Of a DNA stretch of 21,457 bases, positions 14,564-21,457 are shown in pieces; position 1 is the stretch's first letter; each line of letters begins with the position of its first letter. The notes under the pieces were generated by a model. The model was not told where the DNA came from. It was given only the letters and a program-made list of their open reading frames with translations, and did not search any database. Source of the stretch: Caryophanales bacterium (GTDB taxonomy: Bacteria > Bacillota_I > Bacilli_A > RFN20 > CAG-826); the NCBI GenBank assembly GCA_028726925.1, contig JAQYPI010000135.1, forward strand, positions 1 through 21,457. Direction: 5' to 3'. A program made the translations under genes and the position numbers.

Positions 14564-14578
14564 TCAAAAAAGTATATA
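14564..14578 (+). promoter_or_regulatory. Shared 15-bp element, candidate AraC-type activator site (copy 1)
   Basis: TCAAAAAAGTATATA, identical to 18652-18666 in the araC-permease intergenic region. It starts 59 bp upstream of the -10 box of the ATPase gene. A weaker similar segment, GTAAATT, begins 20 bp further on (GTGAATT, 21 bp on, in the other copy). The role as AraC binding site is inferred from spacing and context. Confidence 0.5.
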
Positions 14579-14601
14579 GAGATGTAAATTTTTGATTCCT
14601 A

Positions 14602-14614
14602 GTAAAGCGCTTAC
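14602..14614 (+). promoter_or_regulatory. LacI/CcpA-type operator candidate upstream of the ATPase gene
   Basis: GTAAAGCGCTTAC is a near-palindrome around a perfect AAGCGCTT core (14605-14612). Read on the minus strand its left half ATGTAAGCG matches the cre half-consensus WTGNAANCG. It sits just upstream of the -10 TAAAAT (14623-14628), over the -35/spacer region, a position suited to repression. Confidence 0.55.
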
Positions 14615-14622
14615 ATTCCCTC

Positions 14623-14628
14623 TAAAAT
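14623..14628 (+). promoter_or_regulatory. -10 box of the ATPase-RDD operon
   Basis: TAAAAT (five of six matches) in the context TCTAAAATG, resembling TCTATAATG at the permease promoter. The -35 position (TAGTAA at 17 nt) is poor, as expected for an activator-dependent promoter. It overlaps an ATG at 14627, excluding that as the start codon; the ATG at 14654 with SD GGGAGA (14642-14647) is used. Confidence 0.55.
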
Positions 14629-14653
14629 GGGGATGAACGCTGGGAGAATCTTT

Positions 14654-16372
14654 ATGGAGACCAAGAATCGTCAAGACGTTTTGAATCAAATCAAAAACAA
14701 GAAAAAAGAAGAACGCATCCGCCAAAAGGCCGTCGCTGAACAACGCGAGCGCGTTTATAACGATATGGTCGCTTACGAGAAGAAGCATCGCCGCGAACGC
14801 AAAATCGCGCCCAAGGATTCCTTCATCTCCCTTCAGCACATCAACAAGATCTACGACAACCGCGTTCAGGCTGTCTTCGACTTTAACCTCGAGATCAAGC
14901 AACACGAATTCATCGTTTTCGTCGGCCCTTCCGGCTGCGGTAAATCGACCACCTTGCGCATGATCGCCGGCCTTGAGAACATCACCGCGGGCGATCTTTA
15001 TATCGATCGTGTTTACGCCAACGACCTCGAACCGAAGAACCGCGACATCGCGATGGTCTTCCAGTCCTATGCCCTTTATCCCCACAAAAGCGTCGCGGGC
15101 AACATGTCGTTCGGCCTGAAGATTCGCAAATTCCCGACCAAGGTTCTCGACAAAGAAGGCAACCCCGTTCTCGCGATCAACAAAGGCTTGGTCCGCGACC
15201 TGATCAAGGAACGGAAGAACTTGGCGCTCTTCCGGGAAGATTGTCTTGCTTCAAACCCGGAAAGGGTCCCCCAAATCGACAAAGATCTCGCCGAACTCGA
15301 CGAGAAGATCGCCTATCTGCAGGTCACCCCGGTCCAGAAATACGCGATGAAGCACCTTCCGAAAGACGAAATTGCATCTCGCGTCCTTTCCGCCGCGGAG
15401 ATCCTCCAAATCACGGAATACCTCGACCGCAAGCCCAAAGCCCTTTCCGGCGGCCAATGCCAACGCGTCGCCCTCGGTCGCGCGATTGTGCGCAACGCGA
15501 AAGTCTTCCTCATGGACGAGCCGCTTTCCAATCTCGACGCCAAGCTTCGCGTCCAGATGCGTTCCGAGATCATCAAGCTTCACAATCGGTTGAATGCGAC
15601 GACGATTTACGTCACCCATGACCAGACCGAAGCCATGACGATGGCCACCCGCATCGTCGTCATGAACAAAGGCTACATCCAACAGATCGGGACGCCCGTC
15701 GAAATCTACAACCATCCCGCGAACCTCTTTGTCGCGACTTTCATCGGCTCTCCGGCGATGAATCTCTTCCCTTCCACCTTCAAGAACGGGTCTGCCGTCT
15801 TCGAGGACGGGCTTTCCATGAAACTCGCGGAAGGAACGGAAGCCACTGTTCGGGCTTTCTATGAGAACGAACTCGCTTCGTATAGTAAAGAGAAGGATAC
15901 CCTGCTTGCCGAATTCAAAGAACGCAATCTCCTCCTCGAGAAACTGGAACATCTCCGTTCTTTGCCCGCGTCCCCAAAGACCGATCACGAAATCAGTGAG
16001 ACGGAATTCGAGATTGAGCAGGTCACCCGTTCCAACGAGCGCCTTTCTTATCTGGAGAACGCCATCGCCAAATACCAAGGCTTCCTGGCGAAGGGAGAAT
16101 TCGATACCGTCTTCGGCATCCGTCCCGAGGACATTTACGAGCAGGGCAAGGCGTATACCGATGGAATGCTGAGCGATCCGATTTCCGGCATCGTGAGCGT
16201 CCCCGAGCTTCTCGGTCACGAATATTTCGTCCACATCAATTTCGAGAATCGCGATTTGGTTGCAAAAATCGCCGCGAAACGTTTAATTAATGCGGAGGAA
16301 GAGATTCAAGTCGTGCTCGATCTTTCCAGAGCCCACCTCTTCGATGCCGTCTCTTCCAAAATCATCGAATAA
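14654..16372 (+). CDS. MsmX/MalK-like carbohydrate ABC transporter ATPase with large insertions
   Basis: ATPase energising CUT1-type sugar importers; 572 residues against about 365-375 for MsmX, MsmK or MalK. Motifs: SFISLQHINKIYDN (56-69), Walker A GPSGCGKST (91-99), Q-loop Gln137 in VFQSYALYPHKSV, signature LSGGQ (264-268), Walker B VFLMDEP (284-290), D-loop SNLD (292-295), switch His322, then the TOBE/regulatory domain with FIGSPAMNLF and FGIRPEDIY. Three additions explain the size: a charged N-terminal helix (1-50), an insertion of roughly 75 residues in the helical subdomain (about 162-237, KERKNLALF and DKDLAELDEKIAYLQ), and a coiled-coil-like insertion in the regulatory domain (about 398-482). 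All catalytic residues are intact. I recall similarly enlarged ATPases in mycoplasmas. It shares regulatory sites with the LplB/LplC-type permeases, its likely partners. Confidence 0.92.
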   Translation: METKNRQDVLNQIKNKKKEERIRQKAVAEQRERVYNDMVAYEKKHRRERKIAPKDSFISLQHINKIYDNRVQAVFDFNLEIKQHEFIVFVGPSGCGKSTTLRMIAGLENITAGDLYIDRVYANDLEPKNRDIAMVFQSYALYPHKSVAGNMSFGLKIRKFPTKVLDKEGNPVLAINKGLVRDLIKERKNLALFREDCLASNPERVPQIDKDLAELDEKIAYLQVTPVQKYAMKHLPKDEIASRVLSAAEILQITEYLDRKPKALSGGQCQRVALGRAIVRNAKVFLMDEPLSNLDAKLRVQMRSEIIKLHNRLNATTIYVTHDQTEAMTMATRIVVMNKGYIQQIGTPVEIYNHPANLFVATFIGSPAMNLFPSTFKNGSAVFEDGLSMKLAEGTEATVRAFYENELASYSKEKDTLLAEFKERNLLLEKLEHLRSLPASPKTDHEISETEFEIEQVTRSNERLSYLENAIAKYQGFLAKGEFDTVFGIRPEDIYEQGKAYTDGMLSDPISGIVSVPELLGHEYFVHINFENRDLVAKIAAKRLINAEEEIQVVLDLSRAHLFDAVSSKIIE

Positions 16373-16375
16373 TTC

Positions 16376-17752
16376 ATGGAAAAACTTGGTCAACAATACG
16401 TATCGTCCTATCGAAACGAAGGATACCTTTCGGTTTCGAAGCGCCTTACCGCGGGCTTTGTCGATTCGATGTTGCTCATCCTTCTTTCTTTTGGTCTCAT
16501 GATCGCTTCCTCGGAAATTGCGATGGCCACGCCTTCCTATGCCGAAAAAATAGAGGTGATCGACTCGTCCCGGACCGCTCTTTACGAATTGCAAGAAGAG
16601 ACCCGTCTCTATGAATATCCGCTCGACCAAGAAGGTAACAAGGATTATTCGACCCCCGTTTCCCAGAATAAGATCTTCGAGAAATATTGCTACGAGAACA
16701 TTCTACTAACCTATTCCCTGTGCAAAGAGGAATGGGATCTTACCTATACTCTCGGCGACGATGACCCGACCGCACAAGCCGAGCTCGCTTCTTACTCCCC
16801 GTCGACCTACGAAACGGACCGCCTCGCCTATTTCTACGTGACATACGCGAGCACCCACAACGAAAACGAAAATCTTTTCGCTTTGCAAGAAGGGGAAACC
16901 TATGTCTCTCATTACAAAACCATCCTGCGGAACGCTTCCGCCGGCGCGGAATGGGATTATTTTCTCGGCGATGAAACCTTGCCCGCCCTTTCGATGGATT
17001 TCGCCCATCGCCTCTATCGATATCTCGTCTTCTCCGAAGGAGGGCAGGATGGGCTCAACACGTACAATTTCCTGATCACCCAATACCAGACCCTTTTTAA
17101 CGACGCCGGGAAGATTCTATATCGAAGCGATGCTTACCAAGCCATTTACCAAACCTATTTTGCCGCGTATGGGGAATGCTCTCGCATCGTTTCTCTCTTC
17201 TCGTTCCTTTCTTACGTCGTCTCGTTCTTGCTCCTGATCCTTTTGCCGTCCCTCCTGTTCAAAAACGGGGAAACCCTTGGCCTATTCCTTCGCAAAGCCG
17301 CCCTTTTGCACCAAGATCGCCTCGAGGCTTCCAAAGGTCAGGTCCTCTTGCGTGACTTAGCCACGTTCTTCACGCTTTTCCCGACGATTTTGGTCTCTTG
17401 CTACTTCGCCGGCGGCTTCAATTCCGGGTGGATGTATCCCCTCTTTTCCATCGGAGGGGCAGGCGTTTCACTTTTCAACATCGCCCTCATCAGCCTTGTC
17501 TTCCCCCTCGTGAATCTCTTGATGGCCCTGATCCGCAAGGACAAGCGCGGCTTCACGGAACTCTTGAGCAACACGATCCTCATCGACCGTTCCTATTACG
17601 TCGATCACCGCTTGGAAGCGGACGAAGCCAAAGAAAAAGAGGCGCAGGAGAAGACGTCTACGCCCGTTTCCGCCGAAGTCCCCTATTTTGATTCATCCTG
17701 CTTCGACAACACGGAACGCCCGAAGCCTTTTGACGATAGCGATTCTCATTGA
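16376..17752 (+). CDS. RDD-domain membrane protein with large extracytoplasmic insertion
   Basis: A 458-residue membrane protein. The RDD-domain features are SKRLTAGFVDSMLLILLSFG (21-40, Arg23 and Asp30), LLFKNGETLGLFLRKAALLHQD (293-314, the GxxLGxxxxG-like loop) with LLRDLATFF (324-332), and KRGFTELLSNTILIDR (390-405, equivalent to the C-terminal DxxxxT). Between helix 1 (about 30-48) and helix 2 (about 272-295) lies an unusual insertion of about 220 hydrophilic residues rich in Tyr, Asp and Glu, which I do not recognise. Two further helical pairs occur at 330-385 and the acidic tail is cytoplasmic. It starts 3 nt after the ATPase stop without an SD, so it must be translated by coupling or reinitiation. 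Function unknown; the RDD fold is often linked to transport. The 3' end overlaps the araC end by 7 nt. Confidence 0.78.
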   Translation: MEKLGQQYVSSYRNEGYLSVSKRLTAGFVDSMLLILLSFGLMIASSEIAMATPSYAEKIEVIDSSRTALYELQEETRLYEYPLDQEGNKDYSTPVSQNKIFEKYCYENILLTYSLCKEEWDLTYTLGDDDPTAQAELASYSPSTYETDRLAYFYVTYASTHNENENLFALQEGETYVSHYKTILRNASAGAEWDYFLGDETLPALSMDFAHRLYRYLVFSEGGQDGLNTYNFLITQYQTLFNDAGKILYRSDAYQAIYQTYFAAYGECSRIVSLFSFLSYVVSFLLLILLPSLLFKNGETLGLFLRKAALLHQDRLEASKGQVLLRDLATFFTLFPTILVSCYFAGGFNSGWMYPLFSIGGAGVSLFNIALISLVFPLVNLLMALIRKDKRGFTELLSNTILIDRSYYVDHRLEADEAKEKEAQEKTSTPVSAEVPYFDSSCFDNTERPKPFDDSDSH

Positions 17753-18606
17753 TCGAGATCGACGAGATTCTTTTGCTTGTAAAGCGTCGGCGGCATGCCG
17801 AAGTACCGCTTGAAGCGGCGCGCGAAATAGAACTGGTTCGAATAGCCGACCGCCTCTGCGATCTGGTTGATGGTTAGCGTTCGGTGATTAAGCAACTCAA
17901 TCGCCTTTTTCATGCGGACGTCATCGACGAATTGGATGGGCGTGATCCCGATTTGCTCTTTGAAAAGGCGCGTTAGGTAAGACGGGGAAAAGCCAAACCG
18001 TTCCGCGACGGATTGGATGGAAAGCGCGGGATCGTTGTAATGGATGGTGAGGTAACGGCTAATGATCTTGGTCGTCTCCTCTTTCTTGGAGGAGATTTGC
18101 ATTTGCTCTTTCGGGTGGTTTTGGAGCAAGAAGGCGAGAAGGCGATAGACGTACCCCGTCACAAGAAGGCCTTCCGCGTTCTCGGCCGCCGCGTTATCCG
18201 CCTCGACCATTTCCTTGAGAAGTTTCTCGACGGGATGGCCTTCCGCATCGGAAAAGACGAAATTATCGTGTCGCATCGTCGTGCCGTCCAAAACCGTCCG
18301 CATCGCGGTTCCGCTGATCTCGATCCATATATAGGACCACGGGTCGTGCTTGTCGGGGCTATACGTGGCGTTTGAATGGGGCGGGAGGATAAAAAAGTTA
18401 TTAGCCGAGACCTGGCATGAACGGCCTTCGAGACGGATGGTTCCTTGCCCGGAAAGGACATAATGGATGATGAAACAAGCTTTGTCCGATTGGATGGGCG
18501 CTTTGCTGGTTCTGCACCGTTCAAACCCCACGACTAGGGGTGTAATCGCGGACTCGCTGCGCGTGGAAATGTAGCTGTAGTATACATCACGGTCAAAAAC
18601 GCCCAT
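17746..18606 (-). CDS. AraC-family transcriptional regulator
   Basis: A 286-residue regulator with an N-terminal cupin-like sugar-sensing domain (FIIHYVLSGQGTIRLEGRSCQV 45-66, then FFILPPHSNATYSPD 71-85) and a C-terminal double helix-turn-helix: helix-turn-helix 1 at LSIQSVAERFGFSPSYLTRLFKE (195-217) and helix-turn-helix 2 at LTINQIAEAVGYSNQFYFARRFKRYFG (244-270), followed by the MPPTLYKQ family signature. AGGAGG lies 6 nt upstream of the ATG. It is divergent from the permease operon and convergent with the RDD gene, whose stop it overlaps. This position, and the sugar-type N-domain, make it the probable local activator of the transporter. Its target element is proposed to be the shared 15-mer upstream of both promoters. 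Confidence 0.94.
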   Translation of the reverse strand: MGVFDRDVYYSYISTRSESAITPLVVGFERCRTSKAPIQSDKACFIIHYVLSGQGTIRLEGRSCQVSANNFFILPPHSNATYSPDKHDPWSYIWIEISGTAMRTVLDGTTMRHDNFVFSDAEGHPVEKLLKEMVEADNAAAENAEGLLVTGYVYRLLAFLLQNHPKEQMQISSKKEETTKIISRYLTIHYNDPALSIQSVAERFGFSPSYLTRLFKEQIGITPIQFVDDVRMKKAIELLNHRTLTINQIAEAVGYSNQFYFARRFKRYFGMPPTLYKQKNLVDLDQ

Positions 18607-18651
18607 AAGAATCCTCCTAATAAGGCCTCCTCATAATTTAAGCACTCGATA

Positions 18652-18666
18652 TCAAAAAAGTATATA
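18652..18666 (+). promoter_or_regulatory. Shared 15-bp element, candidate AraC-type activator site (copy 2)
   Basis: TCAAAAAAGTATATA, identical to 14564-14578, starts 58 bp upstream of the permease -10 box. On the minus strand it contains TATACT, which could also serve as the -10 of the divergent araC gene, so the site may allow autoregulation. Confidence 0.5.
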
Positions 18667-18709
18667 TCTTTGGTGAATTAGTTTATTCTTTTGGCGCCGA
18701 ACCCCTTTC

Positions 18710-18729
18710 TATAATGAAAGCGCTTCCAA
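18710..18729 (+). promoter_or_regulatory. -10 box and cre-type operator of the permease operon
   Basis: TATAAT (18710-18715) is a perfect -10; the -35 at 17 nt (TCTTTT) is poor. The overlapping ATGAAAGCGCTTCCAA (18714-18729) matches the CcpA consensus WTGNAANCGNWNNCAW at every defined position, centred near the expected transcription start (about 18722), a classical repression position. It contains the same AAGCGCTT as the ATPase promoter. Confidence 0.7.
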
Positions 18730-18734
18730 TCAAT

Positions 18735-19706
18735 ATGACCAACGCAAGCACAAATTTGAGCGAACGCGATTTGATTCGCAAACCGAAGGCGCGAAGCCTT
18801 TGGTCCAAATGGGGAATCACGCTCTTTTTGATGGCCCTCCCTACCATCGTCTACGTCTTCGTTTTCCATTATCTTCCTTTGGAAGGGCTCATCATTTCCT
18901 TCAAGGATTACAACTCTTTCCAAGGCATCTGGGATTCCCCCTGGACCGAGATGGGCGGTTTCAAGCATTTTTACACTTTCGTGACTACGCCGGACTTCTG
19001 GACGCTCGTGAAGAACACCCTTGTCCTTTCGGTTCTTAGCATCGTTTTCAATTCCACACTCCCGATTCTTTACGCCTTGTTCCTGAACGAGGTTCGCTTC
19101 AAATGGGCCAAGAAAACGGTCCAGATCATCATGTACGCCCCCTACTTCATCTCGACGGTCGTCTTGGTCGGCATCCTCTTTGTCTTGTTCCGGGCCGAAA
19201 CCGGTTCCATCACCAAAATGCTCATGGCCCTCGGGTTCGACGGCGCGTCCGCGATGAGCAATCCGAAAGCGTTCGTTGCCATCTACATCATTTCGGGCCT
19301 TTGGCAAGGCCTTGGCTGGTGGTCCATCGTCTACATGGGGTCCCTCGCGAACGTCGACCCGAACCTCCACGATGCCGCGAAAATCGATGGGGCGGGTCGC
19401 CTTCGTCGCATCTTCTCGGTCAATTTCCCCTCCATCGTCCCCTTGGCGGTCATCATGCTCATCATGTCGATCGGCAACATCCTGAACGTCGGCTTCGAAA
19501 AAGTGTATTTGATGTATACCCCGGGCAATTCCGTCGCCTCGGAAATCATCTCGACCTACGTCTATCGCATCTCCTTCCCCGATTACGGTTTGCCTCAATT
19601 CTCCTACGCGACCGCGATAGGGCTCTTCAACTCCGTCATCAACATCATCATCCTCGTGACGGCCAACTTCGTTTCGAAAAAGGTTAGCGACAACTCGCTC
19701 TGGTAA
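18735..19706 (+). CDS. Carbohydrate ABC transporter permease, LplB type
   Basis: First transmembrane subunit of a CUT1-family importer; 323 residues from ATG 18735. LplB-type features: short basic N-terminus, helix 1 with LPTIVYVFVFHYLPLEGLIISFKDYN (36-60), six helices, and the EAA loop DAAKIDGAGRLRRIFSVNFP (213-232) that docks on the ATPase, then LNVGFEKVYLMY and TYVYRISF, both typical of the LplB/YtcR-like group. An in-frame ATG at 18714 would give 330 residues but lies on the -10 box; ATG 18735 is chosen although it has no SD and only a 13-nt predicted leader. The lplC-type gene starts 5 nt after the stop. No ATPase gene is in this operon. Confidence 0.9.
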   Translation: MTNASTNLSERDLIRKPKARSLWSKWGITLFLMALPTIVYVFVFHYLPLEGLIISFKDYNSFQGIWDSPWTEMGGFKHFYTFVTTPDFWTLVKNTLVLSVLSIVFNSTLPILYALFLNEVRFKWAKKTVQIIMYAPYFISTVVLVGILFVLFRAETGSITKMLMALGFDGASAMSNPKAFVAIYIISGLWQGLGWWSIVYMGSLANVDPNLHDAAKIDGAGRLRRIFSVNFPSIVPLAVIMLIMSIGNILNVGFEKVYLMYTPGNSVASEIISTYVYRISFPDYGLPQFSYATAIGLFNSVINIIILVTANFVSKKVSDNSLW

Positions 19707-19711
19707 GGATT

Positions 19712-20569
19712 ATGAAACGCTGGAATCGTGAAAAGATCTTCGATGTCGCCATCGCCATCATCATGGGCCTTGTCGCCTTGCTTTTCCTCTTGCCGCTGCT
19801 CAACGTCCTCGCCTGCTCGTTCTCGAGCCCCGAGAAAGTCGTCGCGGGCGAGGTGGGCCTCTTCCCCGTCGAATTCAACGTCCGCGGCTACCAGGAGGTA
19901 TTCGCCAACGACTCTTTGATGCGCGGTTTCCTAAACACCCTGTTCTATACGTTCCTCGGCACCGTCATCCAGGTTACCCTCCAGATGCTCTGCGCCTATC
20001 CCCTCAGCCGCCCGGACTTCAAAGGCCGGAAATTCCTCAACATCTTCTTGACCCTCACGATGTTCGTCAGCGGCGGCATGATCCCGACCTACCTCCTCAT
20101 CTCGAATCTCGGGATGCTCGACACGATTTGGGCCATCATCATCCCCGGTTGCGTTTCCGTCTTCAACATCATCGTCATCCGCACCTACATGCAAAATTCC
20201 ATTCCCGCGGAACTTCAAGAGGCCGCGCGCATCGATGGATGCGGGGATTTCCAGATTTTCCTTCGCGTCGTCTTGCCGCTTTGCCGGCCCATCCTCTTCG
20301 TCATGGTTCTCTACGCGATCGTCGGTTACTGGAACAACTATTTCAACGCCTTGCTTTATATCCAATCCACGGATCTTTACCCCTTGCAGAGGGTTTTGCA
20401 AGACATGCTCGTCACCAACAGTGGCTCCCTCGGTGCCGGGGACCCGAACCTGCAAGAGCAGCTCAAATACGTCACCATCGTTGTCAGTTCGTTACCGCTT
20501 CTCATCATCTACCCCTTCTTCCAGAAGTACTTCGAGAAGGGCGTCGTCATGGGTGGCGTGAAAGGATAG
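19712..20569 (+). CDS. Carbohydrate ABC transporter permease, LplC/YtcP type
   Basis: Second transmembrane subunit, 285 residues, six predicted helices. The family-specific MFVSGGMIPTYLLISNLGML (117-136) and AYPLSRPDFKGRKF are marks of YtcP/LplC permeases, and the EAA loop is ELQEAARIDGCGDFQIFLRV (167-186). The C-terminus PFFQKYFEKGVVMGGVKG is the standard ending of this group. The SD AAGGA lies only 2 nt from the ATG, and the gene is 5 nt from the lplB-type stop, so coupling is likely. With the LplB subunit it forms the translocation channel for a sugar, probably an oligosaccharide. Confidence 0.94.
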   Translation: MKRWNREKIFDVAIAIIMGLVALLFLLPLLNVLACSFSSPEKVVAGEVGLFPVEFNVRGYQEVFANDSLMRGFLNTLFYTFLGTVIQVTLQMLCAYPLSRPDFKGRKFLNIFLTLTMFVSGGMIPTYLLISNLGMLDTIWAIIIPGCVSVFNIIVIRTYMQNSIPAELQEAARIDGCGDFQIFLRVVLPLCRPILFVMVLYAIVGYWNNYFNALLYIQSTDLYPLQRVLQDMLVTNSGSLGAGDPNLQEQLKYVTIVVSSLPLLIIYPFFQKYFEKGVVMGGVKG

Positions 20570-20581
20570 GAGGATTCGAGA

Positions 20582-21457
20582 ATGAAAAAACCGGTCAACA
20601 AAGCTTTTGCCTTCCTGAGCATGGGCATCGCCCTCGCTGCCTGCGGCGGCAGTGGATCCGGGTCCTACGACCCCGATAATTTTCTTCCGGAGGGAACCGC
20701 GGAAAATCCCTATCAGATCGTGAAGGAACCCGTCACGATCAAGATTTTCGCGCCCCATAGCAGCGGCAACCCGGAATACAAAGACCTCAAGATGTTCAAG
20801 CATCTCTCGAAGGTCACGAACCTGAATTTCGAGTTCACGACCCCCGACACGAGCGCCTACGCGAACCGCCGTTCCGCCGTGTGGGAAGACCGCAACTACA
20901 AGCCCGATGTGTTCCTGTTCAACAACCCGATCGCTGAGCAAATCCAGTACGCGGAGAATCATTTCAACGCCTTGACCCCGTTCAACGATCCCGCTTATGC
21001 CGACGGCACCGGGAACGTCGGGTCCCTCATCGACAACTACATGCCGAATTACAAAGCGCTCCTCGAGAACAACTTCGGCATCGACCCCGAGAAGGAAAAC
21101 GCGACGGAAACCGCGACCATCAGCGATGGCAAGATGTATTGCTCCATCTCCGCGAAAGACGTGGCTCGCGACCTCACGTACAAGATGTTCATCAACAACG
21201 TCTGGATCAAAAACGTGTACACGTCCTACCCGAATTCCTACTGCGCCACCCACGGTATCGATGACGCGTCCAAGATCCTCACGATCGACGACTACGTCGG
21301 CGTCCTCACGGATTTCAATGCCTTCGACGCGAATAACAACGGCAAGACGAGCGACGAGATCGCCGTCTCTTCCAAAGCGTTTGAGTACCTTCGCAATTTC
21401 ATCCTCCAGGCCTATGGGTACGTCTCCTATTCCTGCGAGATCGAAAACGACGGGTCC
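20582..21457 (+). CDS. Sugar-binding lipoprotein of the LplA/YtcQ type (cut by window end)
   Basis: Partial gene: 292 residues are visible and the frame is still open at the window end; family members have about 480-560 residues. It starts with a lipoprotein signal (MKKPVNK, hydrophobic stretch, lipobox LAAC, Cys21) followed by a Gly/Ser linker GGSGSGS. The mature domain begins VTIKIFAPHSSGNPEYKD, typical of family 1 extracellular solute-binding proteins, and KPDVFLFNN. FDANNNGKTSDEIAVS (248-263) corresponds to the DPNGNGKxDEIP loop of the YtcQ/LplA group. AGGAGG 8 nt upstream supports the ATG. It is the third gene of the operon and captures substrate for the two permeases. Confidence 0.93.
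   Translation, partial: MKKPVNKAFAFLSMGIALAACGGSGSGSYDPDNFLPEGTAENPYQIVKEPVTIKIFAPHSSGNPEYKDLKMFKHLSKVTNLNFEFTTPDTSAYANRRSAVWEDRNYKPDVFLFNNPIAEQIQYAENHFNALTPFNDPAYADGTGNVGSLIDNYMPNYKALLENNFGIDPEKENATETATISDGKMYCSISAKDVARDLTYKMFINNVWIKNVYTSYPNSYCATHGIDDASKILTIDDYVGVLTDFNAFDANNNGKTSDEIAVSSKAFEYLRNFILQAYGYVSYSCEIENDGS

Noticed and set aside
14627..14653. ATG at 14627 as start of the ATPase
   Set aside because: It overlaps the -10 box and has no SD; ATG 14654 has GGGAGA at good spacing.
17835..17843. GGTTCGAAT, resembling a tRNA T-loop
   Set aside because: It lies inside the second helix-turn-helix of the AraC gene and no acceptor or anticodon arms can be drawn around it.
18714..18734. ATG at 18714 as start of the LplB-type permease
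   Set aside because: It lies in the TATAAT box and cre operator, upstream of the predicted transcription start. It stays possible if another promoter is used.
19745..19770. Repeated ATC/GCC triplets in the LplC-type permease gene
   Set aside because: Explained by Ile/Ala codons of a transmembrane helix under strong codon bias; not a repeat array.
1..21457. Mobile elements, prophage genes, CRISPR arrays, rRNA or tRNA genes
   Set aside because: Both strands were read for transposase motifs, direct-repeat arrays and conserved RNA segments; none was found. All genes are explained as chromosomal housekeeping or transport functions.

Overview
The window reads as a bacterial chromosome segment with about half G+C, strongly G/C-ending codons, TGA used as a stop, Shine-Dalgarno (SD) starts and tightly overlapping operons. 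Gene content (an ecfA-ecfA-ecfT-truA block, comEB-like dCMP deaminase, smpB, a YebC-type regulator, an LplB/LplC-type importer served by a separate MsmX/MalK-like ATPase, lipobox lipoproteins) points to the Bacillota, class Bacilli. The enlarged sugar-transporter ATPase, the probable leaderless genes and the compact layout suggest an uncultured gut-type lineage near the Mollicutes/Erysipelotrichales (RF39/RFN20-like). That placement is inference; no rRNA is present.

Layout: (1) 1-1020 holds the 3' end of an MTA/SAH nucleosidase gene and gpmA with its own promoter and terminator. (2) 1027-3323 has an unknown 113-residue protein, then a divergent pair: a cation-diffusion-facilitator metal transporter (minus) and a haemolysin-III/PAQR-type membrane protein (plus). 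They share an intergenic region with repeated AACTAG elements over the promoter. (3) 3378-7100 holds an M6-type metalloprotease lipoprotein, smpB, a divergent folC-like ligase, a 56-residue membrane protein and a 48-residue protein ending in a terminator. (4) 7144-8784 is a GH13 alpha-glucosidase of probable alpha-1,6 type. (5) 8821-13639 is one long overlapping operon: dCMP deaminase, small membrane protein, EcfA1, EcfA2, EcfT, TruA, PHP phosphatase. (6) 13723-14427 is a yebC-family gene with its own promoter and terminator. (7) 14654-21457 is a carbohydrate-import locus: an unusually large MsmX/MalK-like ATPase, an RDD membrane protein with a large insertion, a convergent AraC regulator, two LplB/LplC-type permeases and a YtcQ/LplA-type binding lipoprotein cut by the window end.

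The most interesting signal is regulatory. The promoters of the ATPase gene and of the permease operon, 4 kb apart, share an identical 15-bp element (TCAAAAAAGTATATA) placed 59 and 58 bp upstream of matching -10 boxes with poor -35 boxes. Both also carry an AAGCGCTT palindrome; the second is a full match to the CcpA cre consensus. The simplest reading is a small regulon in which the local AraC protein activates, and a LacI/CcpA-type protein represses, both the permeases and the ATPase that powers them.

A second theme is start-site biology. Three genes (CDF transporter, M6 protease, alpha-glucosidase) have a -10 box ending 6-7 nt before the ATG and no usable SD, as expected for leaderless mRNAs, whereas genes inside operons have clear SD sequences often encoded in the last codons of the preceding gene. 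I saw no insertion sequence, prophage, CRISPR array, tRNA or rRNA.
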